62,841 bases of DNA. Origin: Kitasatospora phosalacinea (lineage in GTDB: Bacteria > Actinomycetota > Actinomycetes > Streptomycetales > Streptomycetaceae). Of the stretch, positions 8,228 through 16,589 are shown in pieces; the first letter of the stretch is position 1, and every line of letters starts with the position of its first letter. Under the pieces are notes generated by a model. It saw only the letters and a program-made list of their open reading frames with translations, was not told the DNA's origin and made no database searches. The stretch spans positions 1 through 62,841 of the forward strand of contig NZ_BSSA01000040.1 of the NCBI RefSeq assembly GCF_030268885.1, given 5' to 3'. Both the position numbers and the translations under genes were made by a program.

Positions 8228-9025
8228 ATGAACCACGACACCACGGCCCACCTCGACGGCTTTCAGTACGGGTGGGTGAACCCCGTGGTGGCGTACCTCA
8301 TCGCCTGCGTGGGGGCCGCGATCGGACTGCGCTGCACCGCGCGGGCCATGACCCTGCGACCGAACCGGCGCTCCGGCTGGCTGGCGCTGGCCGCGGGCGC
8401 GTTCGGCTGCGGCATCTGGTCCATGCACTTCATCGCGATGCTCGGCTTCACGGTCGACTCCTCCGGCCTGGTCTACGACGTCCCGCTCACCCTGCTCAGC
8501 CTGCTGGTGGCGGTCGTCGTGGTCGGCCTCGGCATCGGCATCGTCGGCTACCGGGGCAAGAGCACCGGAACCCTGCTGGTCAGCGGCGTCCTCACCGGCT
8601 GCGGCGTGGCCGTCATGCACTACCTCGGGATGGCCGCGATGCAGGTCGAGGGCGCGGTCTCCTACGACACCCCGCTGGTCGTCGCCTCGGTGGCGATCGC
8701 CGTCGCCGCGGCCACCGCCGCCCTGTGGATGACGCTCAACGTCAAGGGCCTGGCGGCCGCGCTCGGTGCCGCGCTGATCGCGGGCGTCGCGGTGGTCGCC
8801 ATGCACTACACCGCGATGGCCGCCGTCACCGTCACCCTGGACGGCCGCCCGCTCGGCGGCGGCACGCCCGCCTCGCAGTTCGCCCTGCCGCTCGCCGTCG
8901 GCATCATGGTCGTCCTCGCCGTCGCGGGCATCGCGATCGCCCTCTCCCCGCAGGACCCCGAGTCCGGCGAGGGCCCCGCGGTGGAGCCGATCCGGGTCGA
9001 CCTGTTCGGCCAGGAGCGCTACTGA
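8228..9025 (+). CDS. MHYT-domain integral membrane sensor protein
   Basis: 265 residues with about seven hydrophobic segments. Three repeats of the MHYT signature are visible: SMHFIAM at residues 65-71, MHYLGM at 130-135 and MHYTAM at 192-197. The family (CoxC/CorA-type MHYT) is thought to bind copper through these Met/His residues and sense CO, O2 or NO in the membrane. No GGDEF/EAL output domain is attached, so this is the stand-alone form. ATG 8228 (MNHDTTAHLDGF) is preferred; GTG 8201 is an alternative. A hairpin ends the gene against the convergent AraC gene. Confidence 0.9.
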   Translation: MNHDTTAHLDGFQYGWVNPVVAYLIACVGAAIGLRCTARAMTLRPNRRSGWLALAAGAFGCGIWSMHFIAMLGFTVDSSGLVYDVPLTLLSLLVAVVVVGLGIGIVGYRGKSTGTLLVSGVLTGCGVAVMHYLGMAAMQVEGAVSYDTPLVVASVAIAVAAATAALWMTLNVKGLAAALGAALIAGVAVVAMHYTAMAAVTVTLDGRPLGGGTPASQFALPLAVGIMVVLAVAGIAIALSPQDPESGEGPAVEPIRVDLFGQERY

Positions 9026-9050
9026 CGGCCGCTCCGGTCCGCACGCAGCC

Positions 9051-9086
9051 GGGCCCCGAGGACGGGTACGCCGTCCTGCGGGGCCC
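9051..9086. terminator. hairpin between convergent MHYT and AraC genes
   Basis: GGGCCCCGAGGACGG pairs with CCGTCCTGCGGGGCCC (one bulge) around a short GTACG loop. It lies 26 bp past the MHYT stop and 49 bp from the AraC stop, so it can serve both. Confidence 0.6.
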
Positions 9087-9134
9087 TGCCGTCGCGTCAG
9101 GCGGCCCGGCGGGGAAGGGCGGAGCGGCCCCGGG

Positions 9135-10094
9135 TCAGTCATCCGGCAGGTCGCGCCAGGCGGACGGGGTGAGACCGCGGGTGCGCTTGAAGGCCGTGCT
9201 GAAGGCGAAGGCGTCCCGGTAGCCGACCTGGCGGGCGACGGCGGCGACGGTGGCGTCGGTGTCCCGCAGCAGGTCCGCGGCCAGGACCATCCGCCAGGCG
9301 GTGAGGTACGCGAGCGGGGGCTCGCCCACCGCACGGGTGAACTGGGCGGCGAAGGCGGTGCGCGAGCGGCCCACCCGGGCGGCGAGCTCGGCGACCGTCC
9401 AGCGGCGGGCCGGGTCGGCGTGCAGCAGCCGGATCGCCTCGCCGACCGCCGGGACGCCCAACGCGGCGTTCCAGCACGGTGGTTCGGTGCCCGGACGGAT
9501 GCTCCAGGCGCGCAGCGCGATGACCAGGACCAGGTCGAGCAGCCGGTTCAGGACGGCCTCCTGCCCGGGGTCCTGCCGGGCCGTCTCGGCGGCCAGCAGC
9601 CGCAGCGCCGCCTCCGTCCCGCCCCCGGCGGGCAGCACGGCCAGCGGCGGCAGCAGCCCCAGCAGGTGCGCGCCCGCGGCGCCGTGGAAGCGGTAGGCGC
9701 CGTGCAGCAGCGTGGTCGCACCGGGCAGCCCGTCCCCGTACGTGCGCGGCGCGAGGCTGCGCTCGACGCCCGGGGCACCGTCGACGACCTGCTTGGTCCC
9801 GTCGCGGATCAGCACCTGCGGCGCCGTCCCCGGCCGGTCCGCCAGGACGTACGGTCCGGCGCTGCCGCGGACCAGGGCGACGTCCCCGGAGGCGAGCAGC
9901 ACGGGGGCGGGCGGTGCGGAGGCGGCGGAGGAGGGTCCGGTCAGGCGGACGGACGCCGGGCCGTCCAGCGCGGCGACCACGGTGAGCGGGGGCGGGTCCG
10001 CGAAGGCCATCGACCACGGGGGCCGCTGGATGAGCTGGTGGACCCGGGAGTGCCGGGGGCGGGCCCGGTGCAGCAGATCGCTCAGGACGTCCAT
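9135..10094 (-). CDS. AraC-family transcriptional regulator with cupin sensor
   Basis: 319 residues. The N-terminal two thirds are the cupin-type AraC-binding domain (GDVALVRG, YRFHGAAGAHLLGLLPPLAVLPAG); the last 100 hold two helix-turn-helix units (WTVAELAARVGRSRTAFAAQF and VAAVARQVGYRDAFAFSTAF). The gene is divergent from an NmrA-type oxidoreductase 129 bp away. This AraC/NmrA pairing recurs in actinomycetes, with the regulator controlling its divergent neighbour in response to an aromatic or reactive compound. The inducer is not visible from sequence. Confidence 0.9.
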   Translation of the reverse strand: MDVLSDLLHRARPRHSRVHQLIQRPPWSMAFADPPPLTVVAALDGPASVRLTGPSSAASAPPAPVLLASGDVALVRGSAGPYVLADRPGTAPQVLIRDGTKQVVDGAPGVERSLAPRTYGDGLPGATTLLHGAYRFHGAAGAHLLGLLPPLAVLPAGGGTEAALRLLAAETARQDPGQEAVLNRLLDLVLVIALRAWSIRPGTEPPCWNAALGVPAVGEAIRLLHADPARRWTVAELAARVGRSRTAFAAQFTRAVGEPPLAYLTAWRMVLAADLLRDTDATVAAVARQVGYRDAFAFSTAFKRTRGLTPSAWRDLPDD

Positions 10095-10222
10095 GACCGC
10101 CGAGGCTAGGCCCCCGGGCGCCGCCCGTCACCGGCGGGGGCCCGGCCGCCGCGGGACGATCGCCAAGGGACCGCGGACGGACACCCATGGGACGTCCCGG
10201 CCCGGCAGGGTTGGCTGGGGGC

Positions 10223-11083
10223 ATGAACGACATCCTCGTACTCGGCGGCACCGGCACCACCGGGCGCCGCGTCGCCCACCGCCTCGCCGCCCTGGGCCAC
10301 CCCGTCCGCACCGCCTCCCGCACCGCCTCCCGCGCCGGGGGCCACCGCTTCGACCTGGACGACCCTGCGGGCTGGGCGCCCGTGCTCGACGGGGTGCGGG
10401 CGCTCTACCTGCTCGACCCCGAGCTGCGACCCGCCACCGACCGGCGCGAGCGGCTCCCGCTGCTGGTCGACCACGCCGTCGCGGCGGGCGCCCGGCGGCT
10501 GGTGCTGCTCTCCGCGTACGGCGTCGGCGAGGCCGACGACAGCCACCCGCTGAAGGCCGCCGAGCGGGCCGTGCAGGACAGCGGCGTCGACTGGACGATC
10601 CTGCGGCCGGGCTGGTTCGCCCAGAACTTCAGCGAGACCTTCTGGCGCCCGGCCGTCCTCTCCGGCCTCCTCGCGCTGCCCACCGGCGACGGGCGCACCC
10701 CGTTCGTCGACGCCGAGGACATCGCCGAGGTCGCTGCCGCGGCCCTCGCCGAGGACGGCGACCGGCACGCCGGACGCGCCTACCAGCTGACCGGTCCGCG
10801 GGCGATCGACTTCGCCGAGGCCGCCGCCCTGATCTCCGCCGCCACCGGCCGCCCGGTCCGCCACCAGGACGTCACCGCCGAGGAGTTCGTCGCCGCCGCC
10901 ACCGCGCACGGCGCCCCCGCCCAGGCCGCCCGACGGCTGGCCGACCTGCTGACGGACGTCCGCGAGGGCCGCGGCGCGGAGGTCGGCGACGGCGTCGAGC
11001 AGGCACTCGGCCGCCCGCCCCGCACCTTCGAGGAGCACGTGGCCGCCGCGGCCGCGGCCGGGTGCTGGACGCCCGCGGGCTGA
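10223..11083 (+). CDS. NmrA/HSCARG-like NAD(P)-binding oxidoreductase
   Basis: 286 residues with a Rossmann start MNDILVLGGTGTTGRRVAHRL (GGTGTTG dinucleotide loop) and the NmrA/QOR2-like hallmarks LVLLSAYGV and WTILRPGWFAQNF. The Tyr-x3-Lys of classical SDRs is not obvious, as expected for the atypical SDR5-type NmrA group, which act as NAD(P)H-quinone reductases or redox sensors. ATG 10223 follows GGCTGGGGGC. Divergent from the AraC gene at 10094. Fragments resembling its 3' end recur downstream in the intergenic region. Confidence 0.85.
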   Translation: MNDILVLGGTGTTGRRVAHRLAALGHPVRTASRTASRAGGHRFDLDDPAGWAPVLDGVRALYLLDPELRPATDRRERLPLLVDHAVAAGARRLVLLSAYGVGEADDSHPLKAAERAVQDSGVDWTILRPGWFAQNFSETFWRPAVLSGLLALPTGDGRTPFVDAEDIAEVAAAALAEDGDRHAGRAYQLTGPRAIDFAEAAALISAATGRPVRHQDVTAEEFVAAATAHGAPAQAARRLADLLTDVREGRGAEVGDGVEQALGRPPRTFEEHVAAAAAAGCWTPAG

Positions 11084-11385
11084 GCGGGGCGGGAGCCGGG
11101 CGGCCGGGGGCGGAGGTCGGGTCGGGAAGCCGTCGGCCGGGCGGGGCACTTGGGCACGGAGGTCGACGGCGTCGAGTGGGTGCCCGGCCGCCCGCGGGCT
11201 GAGCGGGGCGGGGGTTCGGGGCCGCCGTTCGGCCGGGGCGGAGGTCGGGCTGGGCGGGGTGCCCGGGGTGCCCGGGGCGGGGCGGCGCGGAGGACGGCGA
11301 CGGTGTCGAGCGGGTGTTCGGCTGTCCGTCCGTTCCTCCGGGGTGCCCGCGGGCGGGGCCGGGGGATGGCCGGATCCGACAGAAC
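11084..11385. repeat. intergenic with degenerate copies of the NmrA gene 3' end
   Basis: GAGGTCG-GACGGCGTCGAG from the end of the NmrA gene (10979-11000) reappears at 11158-11178 (GAGGTCGACGGCGTCGAGTG) and 11289-11310 (GAGGACGGCGACGGTGTCGAG). GCGGGCTGAGCGGGGCGGG (11077-11095) recurs at 11195-11213. No gene is supported here. The pattern suggests old tandem duplication followed by drift. Confidence 0.6.
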
Positions 11386-11403
11386 GGTGTCATTGCGGAC
11401 ACC
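11386..11403. promoter_or_regulatory. dyad upstream of GlxA-type regulator
   Basis: GGTGTC (11386-11391) and GACACC (11398-11403) form a perfect 6-bp inverted repeat around ATTGCG, 25 bp before the ATG at 11429. Position suits an autoregulatory operator. Confidence 0.4.
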
Positions 11404-11428
11404 GACCGCGGCGTCCGAGGATGGGGTC

Positions 11429-12427
11429 ATGCCCAGCAACCGCCGCGTGGTGATCGCGGTCTTCCCGGACGTCGACCTGCTCGACGTCACCGGCCCGGCC
11501 GAGGTGTTCGCCCTGGCCGACCGCGAGAGCGGCGGCCGGGCCGGCTACCGGGTGGAACTGGCCGGGCCGGCCGACGGCCTCGTCCGGACCTCCGCCGGGG
11601 TCCGGCTGGCGGTCGACCTGACGTTCGACCAGGTCGCCGGGCCCGTCGACACCTTGCTGGTGCCGGGCGCCGTCGAGCCCGGGCCGGACGGGGAGGGCTT
11701 CCGGGCCCGGATCGACCGGGACGTGGTCGCCTGGGTGGGGCGGCTCGCGCCGTCCGCCCGGCGGATCGCCTCGGTCTGCGTCGGTGCGCACCTGCTGGCC
11801 GCCGCCGGGCTGCTCGACGGGCGGCGCGCCACCACCCACTGGTCGACGGCGGCCCAACTCGCCGCCGACCACCCGGAGGTGACGGTCGACCCCGACCCGA
11901 TCTTCGTCCGCTCCGGGGCGATCTGGACCGGGGCCGGGATCAGCACCTGCATCGACCTCGCACTGGCCCTCGTCGCCGAGGACCACGGCGAGGAACTGGC
12001 GATGGCCGTCGCCCGGCAGTTGGTGGTGTACCTCAAGCGGCAGGGCGGCCAGAGCCAGTTCTCCGTCCCGCTCAGCGCCCCGCCCACCTCCCGCCGGGAC
12101 ATCGACGACCTGCGCCTGCACATCGCCGAGCACCCGGACGCCGACCTCTCGGCGGGCGCGCTGGCGGCCCGGATGTGCCTCAGCGAACGCCACTTCGCGC
12201 GGGTGTTCCGGCAGGAGACCGGAACGACCCCGGCGGCGTACGTCGAAGCCGCGCGGCTCGAAGCCGCCCGGCGCCTGCTGGAGGGCACCGACCAGCCGCT
12301 CGACCAGGTGGCCGCCGCGAGCGGCCTCGGCTCCGTCGAGACGCTCCACCGCACGGTGCGCCGCCGCCTGGGCACGACACCGGCCGCGTACCGCAAGCGC
12401 TTCCGGGTGGCGGACGGCGGCAGCTAG
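11429..12427 (+). CDS. GlxA-type AraC regulator (DJ-1/PfpI plus AraC HTH)
   Basis: 332 residues. Residues 5-180 are a DJ-1/PfpI domain (VVIAVFPDVDLLDVTGPAEVF; nucleophile-elbow segment RRIASVCVGAHLLAAAG; RRATTHWSTAAQL). Residues about 225-325 are an AraC DNA-binding domain (LSAGALAARMCLSERHFARVF and LDQVAAASGLGSVETLHRTV). GlxA-type proteins use the Pfp-like domain as a ligand sensor and usually control adjacent amidohydrolase or isochorismatase genes. Here an isochorismatase-family gene follows 99 bp downstream on the same strand, the likely target. Confidence 0.92.
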   Translation: MPSNRRVVIAVFPDVDLLDVTGPAEVFALADRESGGRAGYRVELAGPADGLVRTSAGVRLAVDLTFDQVAGPVDTLLVPGAVEPGPDGEGFRARIDRDVVAWVGRLAPSARRIASVCVGAHLLAAAGLLDGRRATTHWSTAAQLAADHPEVTVDPDPIFVRSGAIWTGAGISTCIDLALALVAEDHGEELAMAVARQLVVYLKRQGGQSQFSVPLSAPPTSRRDIDDLRLHIAEHPDADLSAGALAARMCLSERHFARVFRQETGTTPAAYVEAARLEAARRLLEGTDQPLDQVAAASGLGSVETLHRTVRRRLGTTPAAYRKRFRVADGGS

Positions 12428-12482
12428 CGGCACCTCGGGCACCGGCAGCGCCGGAGGCACCCCGGGCACCCGCCCTCTGTGC

Positions 12483-12513
<31 letters not shown>

Positions 12514-12526
12514 GGAGATTACTGAC

Positions 12527-13192
12527 ATGAGCATGCAAGAAGCGTCCGCGACCCTGCGCACCGTGATCGGACTGGACGGCACCCCGCCGCGGCTCGCCGA
12601 CGCCACGCTGGTGCTGATCGACTACCAGAACACCTACCGGGAGGGCGTGATGGCCCTGGACGGCGCCGAGGAGGCGCTCGCGGCCGGGGCGAGGCTGCTG
12701 GCGGCGGCCCGGGCGGCCGGTGCGCCGGTGGTGCACGTGGTCAACGACGGCGGGCCGGGGACGCCCTACGACGTCCGGGCCGAGATCGGGGCGATCAGCG
12801 CGCCGGTCGCCCCAGCGGCGGGGGAGCCGGTGGTGGTGAAGACCTTCCCGGACGCCTTCCACGGCACCGAACTGGCCCGGGTGCTGGCCGGGTTCGACGG
12901 GGACGGGCCGCGGCGCGACCTGGTGCTGGCCGGGTTCATGACCCACATGTGCGTGGCCTTCACCGCCCAGGGCGCTTTCCGCGAGGGATGGCGGCCCACG
13001 GTGGTCGCCGAAGCCTGCGCGACCCGGCCGCTGCCGGGGCCGGACGGCCGGGTCGTCCCGGCGGCGCAGCTGCACGCTGCCGCGCTGGCCACCGTCGGCG
13101 ACCTGTACGGGACGGTGCTGGCGGAGGTCGCCGACCTCACCGGGCCGGTGGTGCCCGCCGGGCTCGGCGGGCTCGGCGGGCTCAGCGGGTGA
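12527..13192 (+). CDS. isochorismatase-family cysteine hydrolase
   Basis: 221 residues. The catalytic triad of the family is visible: Asp in LVLIDYQNTY, Lys in VVVKTFPDAFHGTEL and Cys in VLAGFMTHMCVAFTA. Such enzymes hydrolyse isochorismate, nicotinamide or small amides. A cis-peptide-containing Gly-Phe-Met-Thr-His segment before the Cys matches the isochorismatase branch more than nicotinamidases, but the substrate is unknown. ATG 12527 is set by AAGGAG nine bases upstream, preceded by a hexanucleotide repeat. Probably regulated by the GlxA-type protein upstream. Its last 11 bp overlap the convergent MFS gene. Confidence 0.88.
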   Translation: MSMQEASATLRTVIGLDGTPPRLADATLVLIDYQNTYREGVMALDGAEEALAAGARLLAAARAAGAPVVHVVNDGGPGTPYDVRAEIGAISAPVAPAAGEPVVVKTFPDAFHGTELARVLAGFDGDGPRRDLVLAGFMTHMCVAFTAQGAFREGWRPTVVAEACATRPLPGPDGRVVPAAQLHAAALATVGDLYGTVLAEVADLTGPVVPAGLGGLGGLSG

Positions 13193-14453
13193 GGGTCAGG
13201 CGTCCGGCGCCGTAGTGGCGCTGGGCGTAGGCCGCCGCGGTGGTGGCCGCGCCGAGGGTGAGCCAGCCGATCGGGCCCGCGGCCAGGACCGCGCCGGTGA
13301 GCAGGAGCGGACCCGCCGCCTTCTCGGTGGAGTGGGCCATGCCCGCCACCCCCAGGTACTCGGGGCGGGCCCGCTCCGGGGCCAGGGCCACCGACAGCTC
13401 CCAGGAGACCACCGAGCGGACCAGCTCGGCCAGGGTCACCAGCACCGCCGCGACCAGCAGCAGCGCCGAGGCGGCCGGTGCCCCCGTCCGGTGGGCCAGG
13501 GCCGCCGCCGCGCAGCAGCCGAGGATCGCGAACCCGTACAACGGCACCACCCGGACCGCCTGGCGGGCCGTGCTGACCAGGGCCGACACCCGCAGCTGGG
13601 CCAGCACCACGACGACGGTGTTCACCGCCAGGAAGGCGGGCACCAGGGCGTGCGGGGCGCGGGTGGAGTGGATCAGCCAGAGCGGCAGGCCGACGTTGAG
13701 GATCGCGTCGTCGATGGTCAGCACCGCGTCGAGGGCGACGAAGCGCAGGTAGCCGGCGTCCCGCCAGGGATTGGGCCGGGGCGAGGCGTGGGTGACGGGG
13801 TGCTCCGCGGCGGCTGCGCTCCCGGTACCGGGGCCGTCCCCGGCCCGCTCCGGTTCGCGGAGGGTGGCCACCAGGGCGGCCGCGACCAGGAAGGAGGCCA
13901 CGTCGACCACCACCAGCGCCCGGTACGCGGCCGCGGTGCCCACGGCCAGCCCGAGCGCGGCCACCCCGGCACCCGCCGCGTACCCGGCGTTCATCGCCGT
14001 GCGGGACAGCGCCCGGTACGCGCTGCGCCGCTCGCCCGCGACCTCGGTGGCGTACAGCATCTCCATCGCCCGGGCCGCCCGGTCGCCGAGCGTCGCCAGC
14101 GCGACCAGCAGCAACAACGGCGTGAACGCCGAGCACCCCAGCACCGCCGTCAGCGCCGCCACCCGCAGCAGGTGGCACCCGATCAGCACCCGGCGCACCC
14201 CGTACGAGGCGGCCAGCCGCCCCGCGATCGGGGTCCCCGCGATGCCCGCCACCGAGGACGCCCCCAGCAGCAGCCCCACCTGGGCGGCCGTCAGCTTGTC
14301 CAGCTCGGTGAAGTACAGCACGCAGGCCGCCGCCCAGACGCCCGTCCCGGTGCGGTCGACGAACAGCGTCCACAGCATCGTCCGCCCGTCCCGGCCGCCC
14401 GGCGGGCGCCGCAGCTGGGCCACCAGTCCGTCCGCCTTCGCGCGCTCGCGCAT
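13182..14453 (-). CDS. MFS transporter
   Basis: 423 residues with about 11-12 hydrophobic segments. MLWTLFVDRTGTGVWAAACVLYF opens TM1, followed by LTAAQVGLLLGASSVAGIAGTP and the cytoplasmic loop GRLAASYGVRRVL between TM2 and TM3, as in MFS exporters of the MDR type. A Pro/Ala-rich cytoplasmic loop (about residues 205-225) separates the two six-helix halves. The substrate is unknown. The 3' end overlaps the isochorismatase gene by 11 bp, tail to tail, and transcription must collide or terminate there. Confidence 0.85.
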   Translation of the reverse strand: MRERAKADGLVAQLRRPPGGRDGRTMLWTLFVDRTGTGVWAAACVLYFTELDKLTAAQVGLLLGASSVAGIAGTPIAGRLAASYGVRRVLIGCHLLRVAALTAVLGCSAFTPLLLLVALATLGDRAARAMEMLYATEVAGERRSAYRALSRTAMNAGYAAGAGVAALGLAVGTAAAYRALVVVDVASFLVAAALVATLREPERAGDGPGTGSAAAAEHPVTHASPRPNPWRDAGYLRFVALDAVLTIDDAILNVGLPLWLIHSTRAPHALVPAFLAVNTVVVVLAQLRVSALVSTARQAVRVVPLYGFAILGCCAAAALAHRTGAPAASALLLVAAVLVTLAELVRSVVSWELSVALAPERARPEYLGVAGMAHSTEKAAGPLLLTGAVLAAGPIGWLTLGAATTAAAYAQRHYGAGRLTLTR

Positions 14454-14524
14454 GGTGCTCCCCGTTCTCCCGTTCGTACTGAGGGTCGTTCGTCCGTGCG
14501 AGGAGCAACTCTGCCCGATGAATG

Positions 14525-14538
14525 TCTTGATATCAAGA
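14525..14538. promoter_or_regulatory. perfect 14-bp palindrome TCTTGATATCAAGA, MarR-type operator
   Basis: The palindrome lies between the divergent MFS gene (start 14453) and the DinB-like gene (start 14588). An imperfect second element, CTTGATGTCGAG, follows at 14541-14552. TCTTGATATCAAGA is a typical MarR-family operator core. No MarR gene is adjacent; the nearest is at 55.6 kb. Confidence 0.6.
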
Positions 14539-14587
14539 TGCTTGATGTCGAGATGCCTTGCCGGGGTCCGGTGGGTACGCTCGGCAC

Positions 14588-15256
14588 ATGGCTGATCACG
14601 AGCGTGTGGAACCCTCCGGCACGGCGGGCCCGGTGACGGCGGACGACCTCGCCGAGGGCGTCCGGCTGGTGGTGGCCCTGCTGAGCGGGGCTCAGGCGAC
14701 GGCCGCCGACTGGGACCGGCCCGCGGGGACGCTGGAGTGGAGCTGCTGGGAGACCGCCGAGCACCTGGCGGACGACCTGTTCTCCTACGCCGCGCAGCTC
14801 GGGCCGCAGTCGCCGCCCGTCGACGGGTTCCTGCCGCTGGTCTGGCGGCGGGAGGCGCCGGGCAAGCCCGCCAACGTGGTCTTCGCCCAGCGGGAGGCCG
14901 GGCCGCAGGGGCTGGTGCAGGTGCTGGAGGCGTGCGGGGCGCTGCTGGTGGCGATGGTCCGGACGGCCCGGCCGCAGGACCGGGCCTTCCACGGCTTCGG
15001 AACGGCGGACGCCGAGGGCAGCGCCGCCATGGGGCTGGTCGAACTCTTCGCCCACGCCCAGGACCTGGCGCTCGGCTTGGGCCTGGAATGGACGGCGCCC
15101 GCCGGGATCAGCGCCCGGGTGCTGGCCCGCCTCTTCCCCGCGGCGCCGACCGACACCGACCCCTGGCCGACCCTGCTGTGGGCCACCGGCCGCGGCGACC
15201 TGCCCGGCCGGGAGCGTCCCGCCGAGTGGCGCTGGTACAGCGCCCCGCGCGACTGA
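14588..15256 (+). CDS. DinB/mycothiol-dependent maleylpyruvate isomerase-like protein
   Basis: 222 residues. VTADDLAEGVRLVVALLSG, then LEWSCWETAEHLADDLFSYAAQL, correspond to the first two helices of the DinB-like four-helix bundle with its conserved Trp-x-x-x-His-(L/V) metal ligand, and ELFAHAQDLALGLGLEW gives a further His. The family (TIGR03083-like) includes mycothiol-dependent enzymes in actinobacteria. ATG 14588 sits seven bases after TACGCT (14576-14581), a -10-like hexamer, which suggests a leaderless mRNA. A MarR-type palindrome lies 50 bp upstream. Confidence 0.75.
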   Translation: MADHERVEPSGTAGPVTADDLAEGVRLVVALLSGAQATAADWDRPAGTLEWSCWETAEHLADDLFSYAAQLGPQSPPVDGFLPLVWRREAPGKPANVVFAQREAGPQGLVQVLEACGALLVAMVRTARPQDRAFHGFGTADAEGSAAMGLVELFAHAQDLALGLGLEWTAPAGISARVLARLFPAAPTDTDPWPTLLWATGRGDLPGRERPAEWRWYSAPRD

Positions 15257-15552
15257 GCGCCGACCCGCCGCTCCCGCGCCCGACGGTGGTCGGTCCGCTG
15301 CGGCGGGACCGGCGGTCGGTGGGACCCGGATCAGTTCCGGGGGCCGGGCCCCGGGTTCGCGTCGACGTCCTCGTCGTCCTCGTCGTCCTCGCGCAGGGAC
15401 CGCGCGGTGTCGGTGCCCCTGAAGCCCGTCGCTCAGCGGCCCGGTCGCCGCCCCGTTCGCGGAGGCGGGCTCGCCCGTCCCTGCCGCCCCCGTCGTGGAG
15501 GACGTCCACGGCACGGGGTGCTGCCGTGGGTCGGGGGTCGGAACTGCCCGGC
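15257..15552. other. intergenic, about 300 bp, no secure gene
   Basis: On the minus strand two frames read in sequence as ASANGAATGPLSDG then FRGTDTARSLREDDEDDEDV, ending with a stop at 15331. This could be a small acidic protein broken by a frameshift near 15425, but there is no clear start or family. Otherwise only GC-rich DNA. Confidence 0.35.
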
Positions 15553-16401
15553 TCACAGGAGGGGCTGGATGTCCCCCGTGGTGACGGTGGGGCCGGTGCC
15601 GCGGGTGGTCAGGTCGCCCGGGGGGATGCCGGGGTGGTGGCGGGAGTCGCCGGGGGTGGCGGGGGAGGGGTCGGCGAGCGAGATCCGGGAGACGATCCGG
15701 TAGCGGTCGCCGCGGTAGATCGAGTGGGTGTACTCGACCGGGCGGCCGGAGGCGTCGGTGGTCAGTCGGTCGAAGCGCAGCGCGGGGGAGAGGGCGGGGA
15801 CGGCCAGCAGCCGGGCCTCGCGGTCGCTGACCACGGTGGGTTCGATCGCCTGGACGGCCTCGTGGACGTGGACGCCGCGCACGGCCAGGAGCTGGTAGAG
15901 GTCCCCGTGCTCCAGGTCGGCGGGCACCAGGCCGGGCAGCAGCTCGGCGGGGACGTGCAGGTGCTCGATGGCCATCGGCTCGCCGTAGACCAGGCGCAGC
16001 AGGACGATGTGCAGGATCGGCGCGGCGGGGGAGAGCCGCAGCTTGCGGCCGATCGCCGCACCGGCCGGCAGTGAGCTGAACTCCAGCGGCCGACTGGTCC
16101 AACTGCCGGAGGCCCGTGGCACGTTGAAGGACGGCTCGCGGCCGCCGGACGGGGTCAGCTCCTGGACGATCTTGGCGGGGGCGACGAACATGCCCCGCCC
16201 GTGCTCGCGCACCAGCAGCCCCGCGGCCACCAGTTCGTCCACCCCGGCGCGCAGCGTCGGGCGGGAGACGCCGAGTTGGGCGCAGAGCGCGCGTTCGGAC
16301 GGGACCGGGTCGCCGGGGGTCAGCGACTCGACCAGTTCGCGCAGGTACTCCCGGACCTGGTCGCGCTTCAATCCCGCTCCGCCGGACGAATCCGTCGCCA
16401 T
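15553..16401 (-). CDS. GntR/HutC-family repressor of the sugar-uptake operon
   Basis: 282 residues. The winged helix-turn-helix (residues about 10-75: LKRDQVREYLRELVESLTPG, VPSERALCAQLGVSRPTLRAGVDELVAAGLLVREHGRGMFVA) is followed by a UTRA/HutC effector domain (FSSLPAGAAIGRKL, YGEPMAIEHLHVPAELLPGL, EYTHSIYRGDRYRI). Divergent from the sugar-binding lipoprotein gene, with palindromes between them containing TGGTC-GACCA, close to the dre box of DasR. DasR binds GlcN-6-P; by context this paralogue likely senses a phosphorylated amino sugar. Its sequence is distinct enough that I do not call it DasR itself. Confidence 0.88.
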   Translation of the reverse strand: MATDSSGGAGLKRDQVREYLRELVESLTPGDPVPSERALCAQLGVSRPTLRAGVDELVAAGLLVREHGRGMFVAPAKIVQELTPSGGREPSFNVPRASGSWTSRPLEFSSLPAGAAIGRKLRLSPAAPILHIVLLRLVYGEPMAIEHLHVPAELLPGLVPADLEHGDLYQLLAVRGVHVHEAVQAIEPTVVSDREARLLAVPALSPALRFDRLTTDASGRPVEYTHSIYRGDRYRIVSRISLADPSPATPGDSRHHPGIPPGDLTTRGTGPTVTTGDIQPLL

Positions 16402-16420
16402 CGTTCCATCCCTTCGCTTC

Positions 16421-16449
16421 GAACTGGTCAGACCATACCAGACCAGTTC
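16421..16449. promoter_or_regulatory. GntR operator, inverted repeat GAACTGGTC-N11-GACCAGTTC
   Basis: Perfect 9-bp arms (16421-16429, 16441-16449), 20 bp upstream of the repressor start codon. Inside it is TGGTCAGACCA (16425-16435), itself palindromic and close to the DasR dre consensus centred on GGTCTAGACC. Suits autorepression. Confidence 0.7.
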
Positions 16450-16589
16450 GCGGACCTTACCAGTTGCCGCCCCGGCCCCGGAAGGCCCGAACTGGAAACC
16501 TTCTTTGCAGGTCGGAGGCCAGGTGAGGCGGGCGCTCAGGGCCTTGACGGGCCGCAGCGGCTGTGCCACCTTCTCTTACCACCGACCGG

